Origin: an uncultured Prevotella sp.
GTDB lineage: Bacteria > Bacteroidota > Bacteroidia > Bacteroidales > Bacteroidaceae
Reading direction: 5' to 3'
Assembly (NCBI GenBank): GCA_947304695.1
Contig: CAMZBS010000089.1
Span: forward strand, 1 to 6,953
Length of the DNA: 6,953 bases
The notes below the pieces were generated by a model, which saw only the letters and a list, made by a program, of their open reading frames with translations, was not told the origin of the DNA and ran no database searches. Position 1 is the stretch's first letter; every line of letters starts with the position of its first letter. The translations under genes and the position numbers were made by a program. This document shows, piece by piece, positions 1 through 6,253 of the stretch.

Positions 1-27
1 CTTCGTGCCTCTGTGTTGATGATAGGT

Positions 28-1859
28 TTACTTGATCACGACTTTCTTGCCATTAACAATATAAAGGCCCTTGGCTGGAGCAGTTACGGGGTGGCCCTGC
101 AGGTTGAAGTACACTTTCGGTGCCTGCGAGTCCTTTCCGATGTTGGCGATGCCTGTTTCGTCACCATCGTAGGCGGGGTTCTCGGCCCAAATGATGTTCG
201 ACACGTTGCGTTCGCCACCTCCATAATAGATGCTCTGAACACCGATCTTCTTCCAGGTCTTAATTTCGTCTTCACTCTTGTAGACTTGTGCTGTGAAGTT
301 TTCTTCTTCATAAATCATTTCGGGAGCTTCAAGCGTCCAGATTTCCCGCTGAAAATCTTCGGGAACTGTAATGGTCATAAGCGGGGGCAGGTTGCTCTCC
401 TCCTTCTGTCCAATGGTAGTGCCATGCAGGTACCATTCCACAATTTCAATCGTTGACTTCTTGTTGCTCACCATCAGCTCATTCTGCAACTCATTGTAGT
501 TCTTTTCGGCATTGTAGATCATGATGACGTCTTCTATCTTGCCAGTCTGGTAATTACCACCCACGAAGAAGTACTGTTGGGTGAAGAAGACATTGCCATC
601 TAAGTCCTTGGTCTCATCTACACCGAAGTTCTGTCCTGTTGGGAAGATAACGATGCCGTCGCCAACGTTTGTGCCCTTTACCCAGGCTCGGGTACCACTG
701 AATTAAGTCCCTGCAGATAGACGTCATTGTCTACGACGGCCACGTTGACGGTTCTTTCAAACTCCAAAGCATATCCGTCGACAACATGCTGTCCCACTAA
801 AGGATATTCCTTCACCTCAGCACCTTCGGGCAGTTGAGCCAGCTCGGGAATCTTCTCCGTGCCGATGGTCATGCCAGACAAGTAGGGCGGCAGGATGCTC
901 AGCTCTTCCGTGTTGGTGTTGCCAATGAGCATGTCGTATGTCATGTAGATGTCTTCGTCGGCATTGTATTCGAAGACGAGGTCCTTGAATTCCATGCTCT
1001 CGATGTCGAAGCTAGTCAGGAAGACATAATTACCATCGCTACAGCCCTGGCACTGCATGCGGGGAATGGTGACGGTGGTTCCGCTGATGACACCCTTGGC
1101 CCATCCGTAGGGACACTGTGGCAGAAGTCCCTGAATGTAGATGTCAGTGCCGTCGATGGCCACCTTGCTGAAACGCTCGCTGGTGTAATTGTAATAAGAA
1201 TCATCGTGGGCCCAACCAGCATATTCGCCGTCGATAAACGCTGTATACCACAGGTCGGCAAACACGATGCCTTCACTGGTGATGGTGCCTACAAGGTTCT
1301 CCTTGCCAGTGTAGTTGAAGAGGTAGACATCGCCGTATTCCGTCACAGCCGCTTTCTGTCTGCAGGGAATGGTGATGGTGTTGGCCGTTGCATCGATGGT
1401 AGCGGTCACTGTTTCGTAGCCGTTGTTGATACCGATGATTTCCACCGTGTTTGCGGCATCATCAGTGGGTGTGATGGTCCACGATTCTGTAAAACGTTCC
1501 ATTGCAGCAGGTTCAAGCTGAATGTCAGGCTCTTCCGAGGTGCCATAGTTCGTTTCCGTGAAGGCATAGTTCTTCACGATGTACGTTGTCGGCCCACTTC
1601 CCGTCAATACTGCTGGTGGGTTTAGGTTAATAAGATTCTCTGGGTTGCGTTTTGCCCACTTTACTTTGGCTTGCTGTGCAGGGGCCTTGAGGAGCTGGTG
1701 CGGAGTCCGTTCCTTTTTCTCAAGAGTGTGCTTTGTCATCTTTGCCGCCTTGGTGGCAAACTGTTCCGGCAGCAGGTTTGCTCCCATGCAGACGGGAGTC
1801 TGTGCCCATGACATTACGGCCATCTAGGCCGCCATCATCATTAGAGTAAACTTCTTCAT
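28..1859 (-). pseudogene. Exported repeat-domain protein, broken by a nonsense codon and a frameshift
   Basis: Function unknown. Reading from ATG at 1857-1859 gives the start of a signal peptide, MKKFTLMMMAA, then an in-frame TAG (1824-1826), then MAVMSWAQTP, which completes a normal hydrophobic core and cleavage region. The frame runs on to a stop at 678-680. About 8 bases before that stop the natural continuation moves to another frame: adding one C next to position 687 turns VVPEPG-stop into VVPEAWVKG and opens the frame down to the stop at 28-30. The restored protein is about 610 residues. It holds two copies of one domain (about 233-314 and 373-466), each with a YLQG/YIQG motif followed by a W-x-KG motif. 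It ends in KGLYIVNGKKVVIK, a tail common on Prevotella/Bacteroides exported proteins and reminiscent of type IX secretion C-terminal signals. Unbroken pieces are 678-1823 and 28-564. Two lesions favour a true pseudogene, but sequencing or assembly errors are possible. Confidence 0.8.
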
Positions 1860-1900
1860 AAACAATCTTTTTTGAGATAAAAAAAATTAAAAAGTCGGTG

Positions 1901-1908
1901 CAAAGGTA
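1901..1908 (-). promoter_or_regulatory. Bacteroidetes -7 promoter element of the broken exported-protein gene
   Basis: On the minus strand this reads TACCTTTG, an exact match to the TAnnTTTG consensus, about 41 bases before the ATG at 1859. I see no TTG at the expected -33 distance, so only the -7 half is supported. The leader between it and the gene is A/T-rich and has no Shine-Dalgarno sequence. Confidence 0.6.
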
Positions 1909-1963
1909 CGAAAAATTTTAAATACGTTATTCTTATTCGTTCTTTAATTATATGTTTTTGTCT

Positions 1964-2857
1964 CTAATATTCCGGTTCCATGTGAATAGCCACATGGGTG
2001 TCTTGTCCGTAGTGCTGGCGCAGCAGGTCTTCTACGGCGGTGGCCTTCTCGTGTGCTTCGTGGAGCGTGATGCTGCCGTCCATGAGGATGTGAAGCTCAA
2101 TAGCGTAGTGGTTGCCAATGCGACGGGTGCGCAGGTCGTGGGGCGTATCAATGCCAGGGACGGTTGCTACGAGTGACAGGATCTCTTCTTCTATGGCATC
2201 GGGCAGCGACTGTTCCGTCAGATCGCCAATGCCGCTGCGCAGCAGGTCGAAGGCCACTTTGACGATGATCACGCCCACGACAATCGATGTCAGTGGGTCG
2301 AGCACTGTCCATCGCTCACCTAAGAAGATGGCACCGCCAATGCCGATGGTTGTGCCCACTGATGAGAGTGCATCGCTGCGGTGGTGCCAGGCGTTGGCTT
2401 CCACGACCGAAGAGTCCAGTTGGCGGGCTTTGGTCATGGAATAACGGTAGACACCCTCCTTCAAAATGATAGATAGCAGGGCCGCCCACAAGGCCAGCAT
2501 GCCTGGTGCTGCAATCTCTTCACCGTCAAACCATGCTGACACTTTCACACCACCATTATATATAATAAGGAGTGCCACACCCAGCAGTGCCAGTCCGATG
2601 ATGGCGGTGGCCAGCGTCTCATACTTGCCGTGGCCGTAGTCGTGTGACTTGTCCTGCGGCATTGCACTGATGCGTACGAATACCAGTACTACGACATCGG
2701 TTATCAGGTCGCTGAGCGAGTGAACCGCGTCGGCCACCATGGCGGCACTGTGGCCCATGATACCTGCCACAAACTTGAACGCGAGCAGCACCACGTTTAC
2801 TGCACCGCCTGCCAGCGTCACTTTGTATATCTCCTTGCTTCTGTCCATTGTTCTCAT
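1964..2857 (-). CDS. Cation diffusion facilitator (CDF) family metal efflux transporter
   Basis: An inner-membrane antiporter expected to export Zn2+ or a similar divalent metal in exchange for protons. The 297-residue product has the standard CDF layout: about six membrane segments in residues 12-220, then a cytoplasmic C-terminal domain ending in HMEPEY. The metal site is visible as His46-x3-Asp50 in segment 2 (DAVHSLSD) and His158-x3-Asp162 in segment 5 (WHHRSDALSS). The pair of HxxxD motifs suggests zinc rather than iron, which is inference. The family DYGHGKYETLA loop is present. The frame stays open upstream to 2971, but that would place the start before the promoter element at 2876-2883 and add unrelated residues. 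MRTMDRSKEIYKVT (2857) or the ATG at 2848 (MDRSKEIY) therefore fits better. It is divergent from the protease gene and codirectional with the pseudogene downstream. Confidence 0.93.
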   Translation of the reverse strand: MRTMDRSKEIYKVTLAGGAVNVVLLAFKFVAGIMGHSAAMVADAVHSLSDLITDVVVLVFVRISAMPQDKSHDYGHGKYETLATAIIGLALLGVALLIIYNGGVKVSAWFDGEEIAAPGMLALWAALLSIILKEGVYRYSMTKARQLDSSVVEANAWHHRSDALSSVGTTIGIGGAIFLGERWTVLDPLTSIVVGVIIVKVAFDLLRSGIGDLTEQSLPDAIEEEILSLVATVPGIDTPHDLRTRRIGNHYAIELHILMDGSITLHEAHEKATAVEDLLRQHYGQDTHVAIHMEPEY

Positions 2858-2875
2858 AGAAATGTAATGTGGTTG

Positions 2876-2883
2876 CAAAGTTA
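2876..2883 (-). promoter_or_regulatory. -7 promoter element for the CDF transporter
   Basis: The minus strand reads TAACTTTG, matching TAnnTTTG, 18 bases before the ATG at 2857 and 27 before the ATG at 2848. No TTG is present at the -33 spacing, so this half of the divergent region looks weaker than its plus-strand partner. The implied transcript leader is very short, which rules out the longer reading of the CDF frame. Confidence 0.6.
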
Positions 2884-2905
2884 CAACTTTTTTCATACAG
2901 AAGGT

Positions 2906-2936
2906 TTGCATGTGTGGATTATTTTGTTTAATTTTG
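2906..2936 (+). promoter_or_regulatory. Promoter of the C10 protease gene
   Basis: TTG at 2906-2908, a 20-base spacer, and TAATTTTG at 2929-2936 together match the full Bacteroidetes vegetative consensus (TTG-N19-21-TAnnTTTG). Transcription would start near 2940-2943, leaving a leader of only about 11-20 bases before the candidate ATGs at 2954 and 2960. Confidence 0.75.
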
Positions 2937-2959
2937 CATGGCAAACAAAGAACATGGTA

Positions 2960-4369
2960 ATGAAGATGCATTACAGCCTTAGAACAAGGCTCTGCCTTAT
3001 GGTAGTCCTGTTACTGTCGGGTCAAGGACTGGCAGCACAGGAGAAGTATGAGTTTCCTGAAGCAGTCAAGCCCCTGATACACACCAACTGGGGACAGGAG
3101 AATCCCTTCAACCTGCTGTGTCCGAAAGTAAAGAAGGAGGACGGTAAGACGGGACACATGTTGGCTGGTTGTGGGCCGGTGGCCATGGCACAGATTGTGA
3201 ACTACCACCGCTATCCTTCGATGAGTCCCGACGGGAAGTATACGTATGACTGGAATCTAATGTACCGCTCGGCTTTTCAGGGATTACCGAAAGAACAGCT
3301 GGTGGCTGTGGCAAAGCTCATCAGCGACTGCGGTGTGTCGTCATTTACAGACTACGGCGAGAAGGGCAGCAGTACTTCCATCTTGCTGATGATGGGTGCC
3401 TTGAAAAGGCTGCTCGGGTACAGCAATGAGATGGGGGTCTATGAGCGTGCGAAGTTTGACACCCCCGGACGTGACAGCCTGTTCCGTCAACTCATCTTCT
3501 CAGAACTGAAAGCAGGACGCCCTGTGATTTACCGGGGCTATAATAAAGACAAGGACAAAGATGCCGGACATCTGTTTATTATCGATGGTTGCAACAAGCG
3601 GAAGGTACATGTGAACTGGGGATGGGCCGGTAATCGCGACGGCTATTATGATTTGGACGACCTTGACGGATACAGCCGTGACCAGTGGTTGCTTGTAGAT
3701 GTGGCCGACAGCAGTTACCATGCTGCTACGAAGGTGGTGGCAGTGAGTCAGCCTGGCACGCTGCAGACACTTCTCAGTCCGCAGGAGCAGTTGTCCACGC
3801 GCCACATCAGGCTGAGCGGACGGATGGACAGTTGCGACTTTGCCGTGCTGCGTAACATGATTCAGACGGGATTGCTGCGCACTGTCAACATGGAGGATGT
3901 GGAGATGGATACGCTTCCTGACTCGGCCTTTTTCGACTGTACCTATCTGTCGCACTTGGTAGCACCGCGCTCTTTGCAGGCTGTAGGTAAGTTTGCATTT
4001 TTCCGCTGCCGTACGCTGAATTATGTGGTTTTCGGTTCAAAACTGCGTGTGGTTGGTAATGCTGCATTCAGCGGATGCTCGAATCTGTTGGGCGTACGTT
4101 TTCCAGAAACACTGATGGCTATTGGCCACAATGCCTTTACGTCGTGTAATGCGCTGCTCAACGTGACACTGCCCGAAGGACTGGTGCTGGTGGGCAACTA
4201 CGCATTCTCTTACTGCAAACACCTCTATTCCGTTAACCTGCCTAAGTCGTTGGCCAGTTTCGGAAAGGAAGTCTTTAAGGATTGCGACCGTTTGACCCGT
4301 GTACGCCTGCATCCCGACAATCCTAATTTCACGGTCGTAGACAAGCAACTTGTACCCCAAAAACAATGA
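2960..4369 (+). CDS. Exported C10-family (streptopain-like) cysteine protease with BspA-type leucine-rich repeats
   Basis: A 469-residue predicted exported protease. Residues 1-26 form a signal peptide (basic start, LCLMVVLLL core, cleavage near GLA-AQ). The peptidase domain covers about 30-255: the nucleophile is Cys71 in GCGPVAMAQIVNYHRYP, the catalytic His is His204 in GHLFIIDGC, and the family HVNWGWAG motif is at 217-224. In streptopain the mature enzyme begins with a segment like residues 36-53 here, so the usual inhibitory prodomain of about 100 residues seems to be missing. Residues 265-310 resemble the linker seen before leucine-rich repeats in Bacteroides/Prevotella surface proteins. 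About six 23-residue repeats of the LRR_5/BspA type follow (roughly 321-461), with the recurring pattern AFxxCxxLxxVxLPxxLxxVG. No type IX tail or lipobox is seen. ATG 2960 (MKMHYS) or 2954 (MVMKMHYS) fits the promoter; the open frame further upstream overlaps the divergent gene and is not a plausible start. Confidence 0.9.
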   Translation: MKMHYSLRTRLCLMVVLLLSGQGLAAQEKYEFPEAVKPLIHTNWGQENPFNLLCPKVKKEDGKTGHMLAGCGPVAMAQIVNYHRYPSMSPDGKYTYDWNLMYRSAFQGLPKEQLVAVAKLISDCGVSSFTDYGEKGSSTSILLMMGALKRLLGYSNEMGVYERAKFDTPGRDSLFRQLIFSELKAGRPVIYRGYNKDKDKDAGHLFIIDGCNKRKVHVNWGWAGNRDGYYDLDDLDGYSRDQWLLVDVADSSYHAATKVVAVSQPGTLQTLLSPQEQLSTRHIRLSGRMDSCDFAVLRNMIQTGLLRTVNMEDVEMDTLPDSAFFDCTYLSHLVAPRSLQAVGKFAFFRCRTLNYVVFGSKLRVVGNAAFSGCSNLLGVRFPETLMAIGHNAFTSCNALLNVTLPEGLVLVGNYAFSYCKHLYSVNLPKSLASFGKEVFKDCDRLTRVRLHPDNPNFTVVDKQLVPQKQ

Positions 4370-4384
4370 AAATTGTTGTGTTTT
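4362..4384 (+). terminator. Weak terminator-like hairpin at the end of the protease gene
   Basis: AACAAT (4362-4367) pairs with ATTGTT (4372-4377) around a GAAA loop; the stop codon lies in the hairpin and a short TTTT follows at 4381-4384. A six-pair, mostly A-T stem is marginal as an intrinsic terminator. Confidence 0.25.
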
Positions 4385-4435
4385 GTTGCTTCTAAATGTT
4401 CAAAAAGTGATTCAAAGTTTTAAAAAAACGTAAAA

Positions 4436-4465
4436 CTTGTATTTGTTTGGCTCTTGGGATACAAG
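4436..4465. repeat. Inverted repeat just upstream of the ribosomal operon promoter
   Basis: CTTGTAT (4436-4442) and ATACAAG (4459-4465) are perfect inverted copies separated by 16 bases, ending five bases before the -33 TTG. It could be a regulator site, part of a terminator for the upstream gene, or chance; no T-run follows. The rest of 4370-4435 is A/T-rich with nothing else recognisable. Confidence 0.3.
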
Positions 4466-4470
4466 AATAT

Positions 4471-4501
4471 TTGTGTAAATGAAAAAAAATGTGTACCTTT
4501 G
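4471..4501 (+). promoter_or_regulatory. Promoter of the rplC-rplD-rplW-rplB operon
   Basis: TTG (4471-4473), a 20-base spacer and TACCTTTG (4494-4501) form a full consensus Bacteroidetes promoter. Transcription should start near 4505, giving a leader of about 180 bases before rplC, far longer than the other leaders in this window and so likely to carry regulation. Confidence 0.8.
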
Positions 4502-4528
4502 CAGCCGCAAAAGTGGTATTGCGCTGGT

Positions 4529-4600
4529 ATGAATGCTATCAATACACTGAAAAAGAGCAACTTAGCCTTCAATGATGAAGCGGTTGGAGTTTCCTTTTGA
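4529..4600 (+). CDS. Candidate 23-residue leader peptide upstream of rplC
   Basis: ATG at 4529 opens a 23-codon frame (starts MNAINTLKK, ends AVGVSF) closed by TGA at 4598-4600. It begins about 25 bases after the predicted transcription start, a distance similar to the other short leaders here. There is no Shine-Dalgarno sequence, which is normal for this phylum, and no obvious run of one amino acid. The stop codon lies inside the left arm of the 15 bp inverted repeat, so a terminating ribosome would cover that arm. A frame this short can occur by chance; I do not recognise the peptide. Confidence 0.3.
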   Translation: MNAINTLKKSNLAFNDEAVGVSF

Positions 4601-4652
4601 AGTGGATTGTGCGCACAGGCAGCAAGATGACACTTCAAAAGGAAAAATTTTT
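4590..4652 (+). promoter_or_regulatory. Perfect 15 bp inverted repeat with T-run: candidate attenuator or ribosomal protein leader structure
   Basis: The arm at 4590-4604 (TTTCCTTTTGAAGTG) is the exact reverse complement of 4631-4645, with a 26-base loop. Five T residues follow at 4648-4652, so the transcript resembles an intrinsic terminator placed 35 bases before the rplC start. The loop contains a 10 bp palindrome, TGTGCGCACA (4608-4617). Ribosomal protein operons in other bacteria are often controlled by such leaders (L4 acts on the S10 leader in E. coli); whether that applies here is inference. Confidence 0.55.
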
Positions 4653-4687
4653 ATATACACAATTATTATTTAAATTCAAAAACTGAA

Positions 4688-5302
4688 ATGCCAGGATTGA
4701 TTGGAAAAAAAATCGGAATGACATCCGTTTTCAGTGCCGACGGTAAGAATGTGCCGTGCACTGTTATCGAAGCTGGTCCTTGTGTTGTCACTCAGGTGAA
4801 GTCTGTTGAGAAGGACGGTTACAAGGCCGTTCAGCTCGCCTTCGGTGAGAAGAAGGAGAAGAACACCACCAAAGCAATGATGGGTATCTTCAAGAAGGCT
4901 AACACAACACCAAAGGCCCACTTGGCCGAGTTCAAGTTTGACGAGGAGTACAACCTCGGTGACACAATCACCGTCGATCTGTTCGGCGATGCTGAGTTTG
5001 TCGACGTTGTTGGTACCTCGAAAGGTAAAGGTTTCCAGGGTGTTGTGAAGCGCCATGGATTCGGTGGTGTAGGTCAGGCTACTCACGGTCAGGACGACCG
5101 TGCCCGCAAGCCGGGTTCTATCGGTGCCTGCTCGTACCCCGCTAAGGTGTTTAAGGGCATGCGCATGGGCGGCCAGATGGGTGGCGACCGTGTGACGACC
5201 CAGAATCTCAGAGTGTTAAAGGTGATTCCGGAGCACAACCTGCTTCTCGTGAAGGGCAGCTGTGCCGGATGCAATGGTTCAACCGTATTAATTCAGAAGT
5301 AA
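4688..5302 (+). CDS. rplC: 50S ribosomal protein L3
   Basis: A primary 23S rRNA-binding protein placed early in large-subunit assembly, whose long loop reaches toward the peptidyl-transferase centre. The 204-residue product is full length: it starts [15 protein letters not shown] and contains the signature [18 protein letters not shown] (about 109-126) followed by [32 protein letters not shown] (about 142-173). In E. coli the matching stretch reads GQNQTPGKVFKG and carries the glutamine methylated by PrmB; here the aligned positions are ACSYPAK, so that target glutamine appears absent, which I believe is usual in this phylum. The start has only an A/T-rich upstream stretch and no Shine-Dalgarno. 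It is the first large gene of the operon, one base before rplD; rpsJ is not in front of it. Confidence 0.98.
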   Translation: MPGLIGKKIGMTSVFSADGKNVPCTVIEAGPCVVTQVKSVEKDGYKAVQLAFGEKKEKNTTKAMMGIFKKANTTPKAHLAEFKFDEEYNLGDTITVDLFGDAEFVDVVGTSKGKGFQGVVKRHGFGGVGQATHGQDDRARKPGSIGACSYPAKVFKGMRMGGQMGGDRVTTQNLRVLKVIPEHNLLLVKGSCAGCNGSTVLIQK

Positions 5303-5303
5303 G

Positions 5304-5933
5304 ATGGAAGTTAGTGTATTGAACATCAACGGTCAGGAGACCGGAAGAAAGGTAACTCTGAATGAGGCTATCTTTGGCATTGAGCCTAATGACCACGTGA
5401 TCTATCTCGACGTGAAGCAGTATTTGGCCAATCAGCGTCAGGGCAATGCAAAGTCGAAGGAGCGTAGCGAAATTTCGGGTTCCACCCGTAAGCTGGGTCG
5501 CCAGAAAGGTGGCGGCGGTGCTCGTCACGGTGACATCAATTCACCCCTGCTGCGTGGTGGTGGCCGCGTGTTCGGTCCTGTGCCCCGCGACTACAGCTTC
5601 AAGCTCAACAAGAAGGTGAAGCAGTTGGCCCGCCGTTCGGCTCTTACCTACAAGGCTCAGGAAAATGCAATATTGGTTGTCGAAGACTTCAACTTTGAAG
5701 CTCCTAAGACAAAAGAAATGGTAAAGATTGCTAAAAATCTGAAAGTCGAGGGAAAGAAGCTGCTCTTCGTTTTGCCGGATACGAATAAAAACGTATATTT
5801 GTCGGCTCGCAACTTACAGCGTACGGAAGTGATGGAAGCTGCATCAATCAACACCTACAAGGTATTGAATGCAGACGTTCTTGTGGTAACAGAGAAGTCG
5901 CTGGAGACCATCGACGGAATCTTAAACAAGTAA
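5304..5933 (+). CDS. rplD: 50S ribosomal protein L4
   Basis: Binds 23S rRNA early in assembly and lines the peptide exit tunnel with its extended loop. The 209-residue product is full length. The loop is clear around residues 45-95, including [19 protein letters not shown], the conserved [31 protein letters not shown] block, and the globular C-terminal half ending ETIDGILNK. The ATG lies one base after the rplC stop, implying translational coupling. The gene ends with a tandem stop, TAATAA. In E. coli L4 also represses its own operon by acting on the mRNA leader; the structured leader upstream of rplC here makes an analogous role possible but unproven. Confidence 0.98.
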   Translation: MEVSVLNINGQETGRKVTLNEAIFGIEPNDHVIYLDVKQYLANQRQGNAKSKERSEISGSTRKLGRQKGGGGARHGDINSPLLRGGGRVFGPVPRDYSFKLNKKVKQLARRSALTYKAQENAILVVEDFNFEAPKTKEMVKIAKNLKVEGKKLLFVLPDTNKNVYLSARNLQRTEVMEAASINTYKVLNADVLVVTEKSLETIDGILNK

Positions 5934-5934
5934 T

Positions 5935-5940
5935 AAGGAG
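5935..5940 (+). promoter_or_regulatory. Shine-Dalgarno site for rplW
   Basis: AAGGAG lies 10 bases before the rplW ATG and overlaps the tandem stop of rplD. It is the only clear Shine-Dalgarno match before any gene in the window, where other starts rely on A/T-rich upstream sequence. It supports 5951 as the rplW start. Confidence 0.55.
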
Positions 5941-5950
5941 ACATTAGATT

Positions 5951-6247
5951 ATGGCATTTATTATAAAACCCCTGGTCACTGAGAAGATGACCAAGATTAC
6001 GGAAAAGCGGCCCAACCGCTATGGTTTCGTAGTCCGTCCGGAGGCTAACAAGCTCGAAATTAAGAAAGAGGTCGAGACTCTCTACAACGTTACGGTAGAA
6101 GACGTTAATACGAACCGTTATGCCGGTAAGCGCTCCCAGCGCTATACGAAGGCAGGTCTCGTGAAGGGACAGAAGAACGCCTTCAAGAAGGCTATTGTCA
6201 CACTCAAAGAGGGTGAAGAAATTGATTTTTACAGCAATATCGATTAA
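5951..6247 (+). CDS. rplW: 50S ribosomal protein L23
   Basis: Binds 23S rRNA domain III beside the exit tunnel, where it is the docking point for trigger factor and the signal recognition particle. The 98-residue product is of normal length for the family. It has the opening MAFIIKPLVTEKMTKITE, the conserved core NRYGFVVRPEANKLEIKKEVETLYNV (about 22-47), and the basic loop AGKRSQRYTKAGLVKGQKNAFKKAIVTL (about 58-85). It sits 17 bases after rplD and 6 bases before rplB, and ends in a tandem stop TAATAA like rplD. Confidence 0.97.
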   Translation: MAFIIKPLVTEKMTKITEKRPNRYGFVVRPEANKLEIKKEVETLYNVTVEDVNTNRYAGKRSQRYTKAGLVKGQKNAFKKAIVTLKEGEEIDFYSNID

Positions 6248-6253
6248 TAAGAA

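Noticed and set aside
13..456. Plus-strand open frame of 147 codons at the window start
   Set aside because: Antisense to the C-terminal part of the exported protein, which ends in the KGLYIVNGKKVVIK tail; no features of its own.
834..1625. Long plus-strand open frame of 263 codons opposite the broken exported-protein gene
   Set aside because: It is antisense to a frame with a signal peptide, internal repeats and a recognisable C-terminal tail, and its own translation shows no domain. It is a shadow frame.
2720..2959. Upstream extension of the protease frame
   Set aside because: It overlaps the CDF coding sequence on the other strand and both promoters, and would place residues unlike a signal peptide before the clear signal sequence beginning MKMHYS.
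4502..4526. Possible small hairpin CAGC-c-GCAA / TTGC-GCTG right after the promoter
   Set aside because: Transcription probably starts near 4505, so most of the outer stem would not be in the RNA; the inner four pairs alone are not convincing.
4590..4645. Inverted repeat as the ends of a small mobile element
   Set aside because: The whole unit is only 56 bases, no target-site duplication is visible at its edges, and the T-run and position before rplC fit a transcript structure better.
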